A DNA stretch of 64,000 nucleotides, from the NCBI GenBank assembly GCA_905250025.1, contig CAJNOJ010000013.1:434001-498000 (forward strand), given 5' to 3'. The translations under genes and the position numbers were made by a program. Each line of letters begins with the position of its first letter. The stretch's first letter is position 1. Of this stretch, positions 58,726 to 64,000 are shown piece after piece. The notes under the pieces were generated by a model. That model saw only the letters and a list, made by a program, of their open reading frames with translations, made no database searches and was not told where the DNA came from. Source of the DNA: Adineta ricciae (Eukaryota; Rotifera; Eurotatoria; Adinetida; Adinetidae).

Positions 58726-60342
58726 ATGAATCCACTAACCACAACAACATGTTCACCAGTTATGGTCGATCAAATATTTCGTTCGTTGTTACAGAATAAT
58801 CCGCGATCAGATAATGTTCGAATGACCACATCCGAAACCAGACCACCATTAACTTCACCACCAGCGAAAAATACCATTCGATTCATCGAAAACGATCAAA
58901 ATAATCGCCGTGAAAAGTATGATGGTTATCGATGGAGACTTGTGTGCACATGGAACATATACGACTGTACGAATCTTGCTGGTACACGACAGTTATGTGG
59001 AAAACATAACGCTATGCAACGTCATAAAGAAGTACCGAAGAAAAAGAGACCGCCGCTATTAACAACTATATCACTACCAGTTGGTAATCACTTAGGTAGT
59101 TGATCTTCATTTATGAATTTAAACAAAGCAAATTTTTTCCCATTTTAGGAAATCTGTACAATCAGAAAAATATGCTTCATCAGAAAGAAAATCCAGCATA
59201 CAGTGACGATGATGATATTCAAATAATTGAAGAATTTTGCAAAGTAAAAATCTAGTTTCTTTCGTATAAATGTTTAGCTTCAATTTATATTTTAGAAGCC
59301 AGCGATTCGCCATTCGACGAATACTCATGTTAAGTTAGAGACGGCAGATTTTAATGTCTTTTCCGTGGATCATGTCGATGAAGCTGATACACGTTTGAAT
59401 GTGAAACCAGAACCGACGGTAAGTCATTTTTCGACGAACACTTAAGCCATCCGTATTCTCCTGTGACCGAACAGAAATCATTCATCAACTTTGTGTCAGT
59501 AACCTATGGTGAGGATCATTTAATTCTAATCAGGATGTAATCGGTTCGCATTCTCATACATTAAGCATAAGCTGCTCGATAGTTAAACGCATATGGAGAT
59601 ATCAAGAGATAATTTATGAATGGAATTCATTATCATCTCTAGATACGTCTATTCCATTCCGACTTTGTTATATTATCTCTTCTCTTCTTCTATAATTTAT
59701 TTTGATCATTGAGTATAAATCAACTTAGCACTTTCTTCTGTGAAATCATCAATCCTGTACACATACACAACGACACTTCACCTTTTACACACAGATGTTC
59801 TATTCCATTTGCTAATACTTTTAGACTTCGTCTGCTCATCGTCCAAGTTCCAGTACTGATATTGAATATCTCAGTTCCACAACACGTTCCAATGGCTTAA
59901 ATATTTCAGAATTAATCGCAAAAAAAATTCCGCCACTGACTGATTTCGAAGAAGAATATATTGCGAGCCGCTTAATGGAAAAATTTGCAACAACTTGTCC
60001 CATGCTAGATGCTCAACTGTTTCTACAGGACGAAGCGGTGAACGTTGTCAAAAAGAACTATCGTTTGAAAGTAAGTTCATTGTCCTTCATAACCTAAACG
60101 ATTTCTACATAATTACACATCGTACTTCTACTTCATAGATGGACGCAGTGGCACCTGAATACTTCTACGACTTTCTTCTTCGCCATCCACGTGTAGCTCT
60201 CCATTTTAATAATTGGTTTCTTACCTGTAAAGCTGTACCACCGACAACTGGTTGTCCTGTCGATACTAAAGTATGGACGTTGAGTATGATCGTACGTGGT
60301 GCTTTGGCAGCTGACAGAATAATTGATGAACACGACGGCTAA
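58726..60342 (+). CDS. Unknown protein with compact Cys/His motif
   Basis: Exons 58726-59083, 59149-59243, 59296-59418, 59825-60070 and 60139-60342 join in phase to 341 residues. The first exon ends with a motif WRLVCTWNIYDCTNLA followed by LCGKHNAMQRHKEV, giving C-x6-C-x9-C-x2-H, which could bind one zinc ion. The middle is acidic and disordered. The last two exons form a helical domain (LTDFEEEYIASRLMEKFAT; MDAVAPEYFYDFLLRHPRVA) that ends IVRGALAADRIIDEHDG. I do not recognise the family. The short zinc-like motif followed by a basic KKKRPP patch suggests a nuclear protein, but that is inference. Intron 3 is 406 bp. Confidence 0.7.
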
Positions 60343-60726
60343 TCTTCTCTTTCTTCTGTTTGTTTCCTTTATCTATATCATTTCGTACTTCGTTCCTTGT
60401 TGTTTTTGTAATCAATGTCACCTGTTCTTTTACGTTCTAAATCATAACCTATCTATGTTTATCCTCACTTTCTTGTCTTTGATTTGTGAATATCAGATGA
60501 AAAAAGTACAATTCATTTGAAATCATCCATTTATACAGTTCTTTCTGACTCACTACTACAAATTCTCCCGTTGAAGATTTTCAAATGACTCGAAAATACC
60601 GTTCATTAGAATAACTGGCTTCTTTCGTGAAATGAATTTATTCTACATCACACGAACCGAACAACACAAGCAACAAAAACAGGGATGCGCAAAAAATATA
60701 AATACTGACAAGCTATACAAACAAAG
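60343..60726. other. Convergent intergenic region
   Basis: 3' UTRs of the Cys/His-motif gene (+) and the Pax gene (-). AT-rich, no gene. Confidence 0.5.
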
Positions 60727-61854
60727 TTAATAGAAAGATGAGTAAGGTGTGTACGATAGACCGTAGTTCGAATACATAGCCGGAGTTACCGGTGAATCAT
60801 GTGTCGGATAGTAGTAACCATTGATCGGAGAATACGACGAATTCATTGACCCATAGGACATGGCTGGCGATGATGGCCAGTAGCCTAAAATAGAAATACG
60901 AATGACTTATGTGTCTAGCGATAAATAGAACACTCACCACTGGATGGACTAGAGGTAATCGCTGGATCGAATACAACGTCAGACATGCTCATAGGTTTTC
61001 TGTCCACCACTGGTGATTGAAATGACGGCATGGTATTTTCTTCTTCGGGTAGCACATAAGCGGGCGTGGGTGCGACTTTTCGAGTACGAGCACGACGATT
61101 GCTGAACCATATCTATTTAACCCAGTCCAACAAATATTATTGTTCTACCAGTAATAAAGTGATGCCTACCTGGATTCTATTTTCTTCAATATTCAACTGT
61201 TGCGACAGTCGCTCACGTGTAGAAACATCGGGATACGGTGTTCGAGCAAATGTTTTCTCGAGAATTTCAAGTTGCTCAGCATTGAATGACGAACGGTAGC
61301 GACGTGTATTGTTTGGTAAATTTCGTACTGGACGTAATGGCAATGTGTCACTCAATGAATTATCTAAAAATCATATAATCTCTTCGAAAACTAGTTCAAA
61401 CAGTAAGCACTCTTACTTTTGCTTTCGTCAGATTCTTCTGTCGTGCTATCGAATTCATTGAACAGCTGTTGACCATTAGTCTTCATATCCGTTCGATTGG
61501 GGCGATTTCCAATGGGACCTGGCTTGTATGAACCTGTTTCGTTGTAACGTGAAAGAATCTTCGACACACACCCATGAGACACTCGAAGCTACAAGAAACC
61601 AATTGAGTTTTTCAAATCGTCGGAACTCTTGTTACCGTACCTGACGACTGATAGCACAAGGTCGAATATCGTTTCTGGCCATTTCGATGATTTGACGACG
61701 AATATCATCCGGTAGCGGGCGACCATTGATGAAGACTCCACCAAGTTGATTTACACGACCATGACCAGCTAGAAAAAGTTCAACTGGAAATTTTATCAAC
61801 AAAAATCAATCAAATCATACCGAGAAGAGCTTCTTGTTCAGCTTGTTGATACAT
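60727..61854 (-). CDS. Pax transcription factor with PAI-only paired domain and homeodomain
   Basis: A DNA-binding developmental regulator. Exons 61854-61821, 61768-61641, 61588-61417, 61363-61170, 61112-60938 and 60884-60727 join in phase to 286 residues. The N-terminal PAI half of the paired domain is well kept ([45 protein letters not shown]). The RED half, normally about 60 residues after that linker, is missing: about 30 residues of acidic, Asn/Ser-rich sequence ([15 protein letters not shown]) lead straight to the homeodomain. The homeodomain ([19 protein letters not shown]...[14 protein letters not shown]) has Ser at position 50, the Pax hallmark, and looks closest to the Pax3/7 and Pax4/6 classes. 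No octapeptide was found. The Tyr/Ser/Pro-rich C-terminus is a probable activation domain. A non-coding first exon ends near 61880. Confidence 0.88.
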
Positions 61855-63569
61855 TGTTGAATAATCCCTAGAAAAGACTTTGATTAGAGTTTGAATAGAT
61901 TACCTTACAGCGAAAAAGAAGAACTGTATTAGAATATATGATACGATGGTTCTCTTCGAATTGTTGATGATAGTTGTACTTGTTGTTGATGTTGAATTGA
62001 TTAACTGTGATGAAGAAGTGAAGATGTACGGCTAGTTATAGGAGAAGATAAGTGTGAACAAAATTGATAAACAGAAGAGAGACAGAAGACGAAATAACCT
62101 GCTGCGTTAATAGATTGATAGAAGATGTAACCTGCATCTAATTTATTGATAGGTTGTTTTTCATCTGTGAAGACGAATCGTCTAATTTCTTATTCGATTG
62201 TTGTTAACAAGTAATCGTCAATGGATGAAATATACTTCGCATCATCATCAACATGGTGTCATTTTTGTATATTTTATGCTAGATGAATGATCAAAACTAA
62301 TCAACACCTCAGTCGGCGGTTGTATGTTTTTGATTAACTGTTCATCGAGATGAAGATGGACATGTTCGGATTGACTTTCTACGATGCTGATTCACTCGGA
62401 TAGCGTTTAGGGGAGAGACACAGTCGGTTGATTAGTAGAAAATGTTCGTGTAAATTATGTGATTAATTAGTGCAGGTGGAATGAACAAAACAGCTGCTGC
62501 CGCGGAATCGTAGTCTGTACGTTGATTTGATATGGCCACTCCTACTTGGAATGTCTATAGCAAATACTTGTGAATGAAGATAGAATGATATCCGTTTCAC
62601 CGTTTCTTGATGATAGATTCAAGTCCATAAATTTTCTTCGGATAAGAGCAGATTGACTTGGAGATTTTTTCACGAAGGACGAAAATTGAGAGTTGTGCAG
62701 ACGTCTTCGTGTGAAATGATCTAGTGTGATGTGGGTGTATACACTGGAGATTTGTAGGAACTTTCTTGTTGTTACATGAACATAGGTCATCGAGTCATAT
62801 GCCCATTACTGGTTATGAATTTAGATTGGTAGCCCTATGAAAAAGATTCGTTCGGTATATTTATTTATTGAAATTAACTAGCAGCATTAGTTACAGTTCA
62901 CGGGATTCGTTCAAATTTGGCGATATACATTTGGTTTTAGTGTAGTTGCATAATTTGATACCATCAGAGAGTAAACAGCCTTTATTTTACATAGACTTTC
63001 AGTAGAACGGTTTATTCGTCTAAATACTTAATTCTTTAATAATGGCTGCAGTAAAATTAGAATTACTTAAGCTATTGTATTCGTCTAGATGGTAATTAAG
63101 GTTTTAATAATAGATGAGCTTGTTCAAAGGCGTTATTTGTAGGATTAAATATAGTAGTTGGAAGCACATCAATGTCTAATTATTCCTTAAAGGTGAATTG
63201 TTCTTACTAGTATGCATGATGGGATTAGTGGAACTCGGACCCGCTTCTCCTATCGCTCCAGGAATGAAAAGCTGAATTCAGAAGTAAACATGAATAATAC
63301 TTGGTGTTTGTCTCAAGTTGTTGAGAGTGAAAGGCGTTTTCTTTTTGCTATGACATGCTTGATTGCCACTGCACTTGTTGCACTACGTTGTAACATTTGA
63401 AGGATACGTTACATCGTGTCTTGCTATGTAAATTAAATAGTGACGGTTGGTTGAATTATGGCGAGATTCAAAGATATTTTACATTAGATGAGAATCGAAA
63501 CGAATAACGAGAAGCATATTTATTTTTCTTCTTTTTCTCTACAACAACTATACATGAGAAACAAAAGAT
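61855..63569. other. Large 5' flank of the Pax gene
   Basis: About 1.7 kb without a supported gene. It includes a probable Pax 5' UTR exon near 61885-61910 (donor GTAAGG on the minus strand) and a long AT-rich region in which regulatory elements are expected for a developmental gene. A minus-strand 82-codon frame (62542-62790) shows no features. Confidence 0.45.
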
Positions 63570-64000
63570 TCACAAGCTTGTCAAAGTTTCTTGAACTTCG
63601 TCAATAACTATAGATGGATTGTCTTCTGTATTGGATAGTAAAACCTTCGTCACCGAATGACGCGTAGTGATTGAATATTTTCGTTGTGACTTTTGTTTGA
63701 TACTTCCGGTCATTGATGACGTTGAAAACGAGAGATCCGTTGTGTTCGCCGGATTGGAAACAACTGTCGTAAAGAGTTTGCGTCTCGTTTTTCGTTTGGG
63801 TTTGTTCACGGTTAGTAACGTTGATGGACGCTTGTCCGATTGAGTTTTGCTACTTGCACTACTTGTCGAACCTATTGATCGCACCTTGTCAAGTAAATAA
63901 GATCTGATCGAGAGTGAACGCTTGCGCGGTTCAACCTTGTAGGGTGATTTTTGAACAGTTGACTCAGTATCACTCAGTGAACTTTTGCCATTTTGATAAT
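63570..64000 (-). CDS. Partial C-terminal part of an unknown Ser/Thr/Lys-rich protein
   Basis: The frame is open from the window edge to a stop at 63570, at least 143 residues. The sequence is basic and Ser/Thr-rich (KVEPRKRSLSIRSYL; KRKTRRKLFTTVVSN; SIVIDEVQETLTSL), disordered in appearance, with possible bipartite nuclear localisation signals. No domain is visible. The N-terminal part lies outside the window, so identity cannot be judged. Confidence 0.6.
   Translation of the reverse strand, partial: YQNGKSSLSDTESTVQKSPYKVEPRKRSLSIRSYLLDKVRSIGSTSSASSKTQSDKRPSTLLTVNKPKRKTRRKLFTTVVSNPANTTDLSFSTSSMTGSIKQKSQRKYSITTRHSVTKVLLSNTEDNPSIVIDEVQETLTSL

Noticed and set aside
1-64000. tRNA, rRNA, CRISPR arrays, bacterial operons or phage genes
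   Set aside because: None were seen; the splicing, gene content and spacing are all nuclear eukaryotic. A covariance-model scan would be needed to exclude small RNAs fully.

Overview
The window looks like a piece of nuclear genome from a small, compact invertebrate, most probably a bdelloid rotifer. The support is indirect. Genes are dense (about one per 2-3 kb), AT-rich, and cut by many canonical GT-AG introns of about 47-70 bp. The gene set is metazoan (protocadherin, Pax, BBS9, CFAP74, cystinosin, Flower). It also carries an intronless fungal-type mpaB oxygenase and expanded ARM/TIR and LamG families, which fits the gene-acquiring habit known for bdelloids. No species can be named from sequence alone.

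Layout. 1-1.8 kb: noncoding, with a 105-bp sequence repeated on both sides of a 14-N assembly gap. 1.8-5.9 kb (+): a six-exon protocadherin. 6.7-7.2 kb (+): a possible tiny spliced gene. 7.8-18.7 kb (+): a same-strand run of ARL5, an ENT nucleoside transporter, an RBR E3 ligase, IMP4, BBS9 and an unknown acidic-tailed protein. 28.8-19.2 kb (-): TPGS1 followed 51 bp later by CFAP74. One CFAP74 intron contains a complete intronless mpaB-like oxygenase gene. 29.0-31.1 kb: RPL34 (+) and Flower (-). 31.8-36.0 kb (-): an intact LamG membrane protein and a decayed paralogue. 36.5-38.5 kb (+): a coiled-coil gene and a small unknown. 38.7-45.6 kb (-): two tandem ARM-TIR-SAM genes. 46.3-53.4 kb: stomatin (-), a torsin activator of the LAP1/LULL1 type (-), a small 4-TM protein (+) and cystinosin (-). 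54.5-60.3 kb (+): a GT10 fucosyltransferase, a secreted protein with a TATA box, and an unknown protein with a Cys/His motif. 60.7-61.9 kb (-): a Pax gene whose paired domain lacks the RED half. 63.6 kb to the edge (-): an incomplete gene.

How the genes relate. A ciliary theme is clear: TPGS1 (tubulin polyglutamylase), CFAP74 (axonemal central apparatus) and BBS9 (BBSome) all lie here. TPGS1 and CFAP74 are close enough, with a splice acceptor touching the CFAP74 start codon, to suggest one pre-mRNA resolved by spliced-leader trans-splicing. The RBR-IMP4 pair looks similar. Gene models were built by hand from splice signals. Where all exons were joined (protocadherin, ARL5, ENT, IMP4, BBS9, TPGS1, RPL34, stomatin, fucosyltransferase, the Cys/His protein, Pax) the summed CDS is an exact multiple of three.
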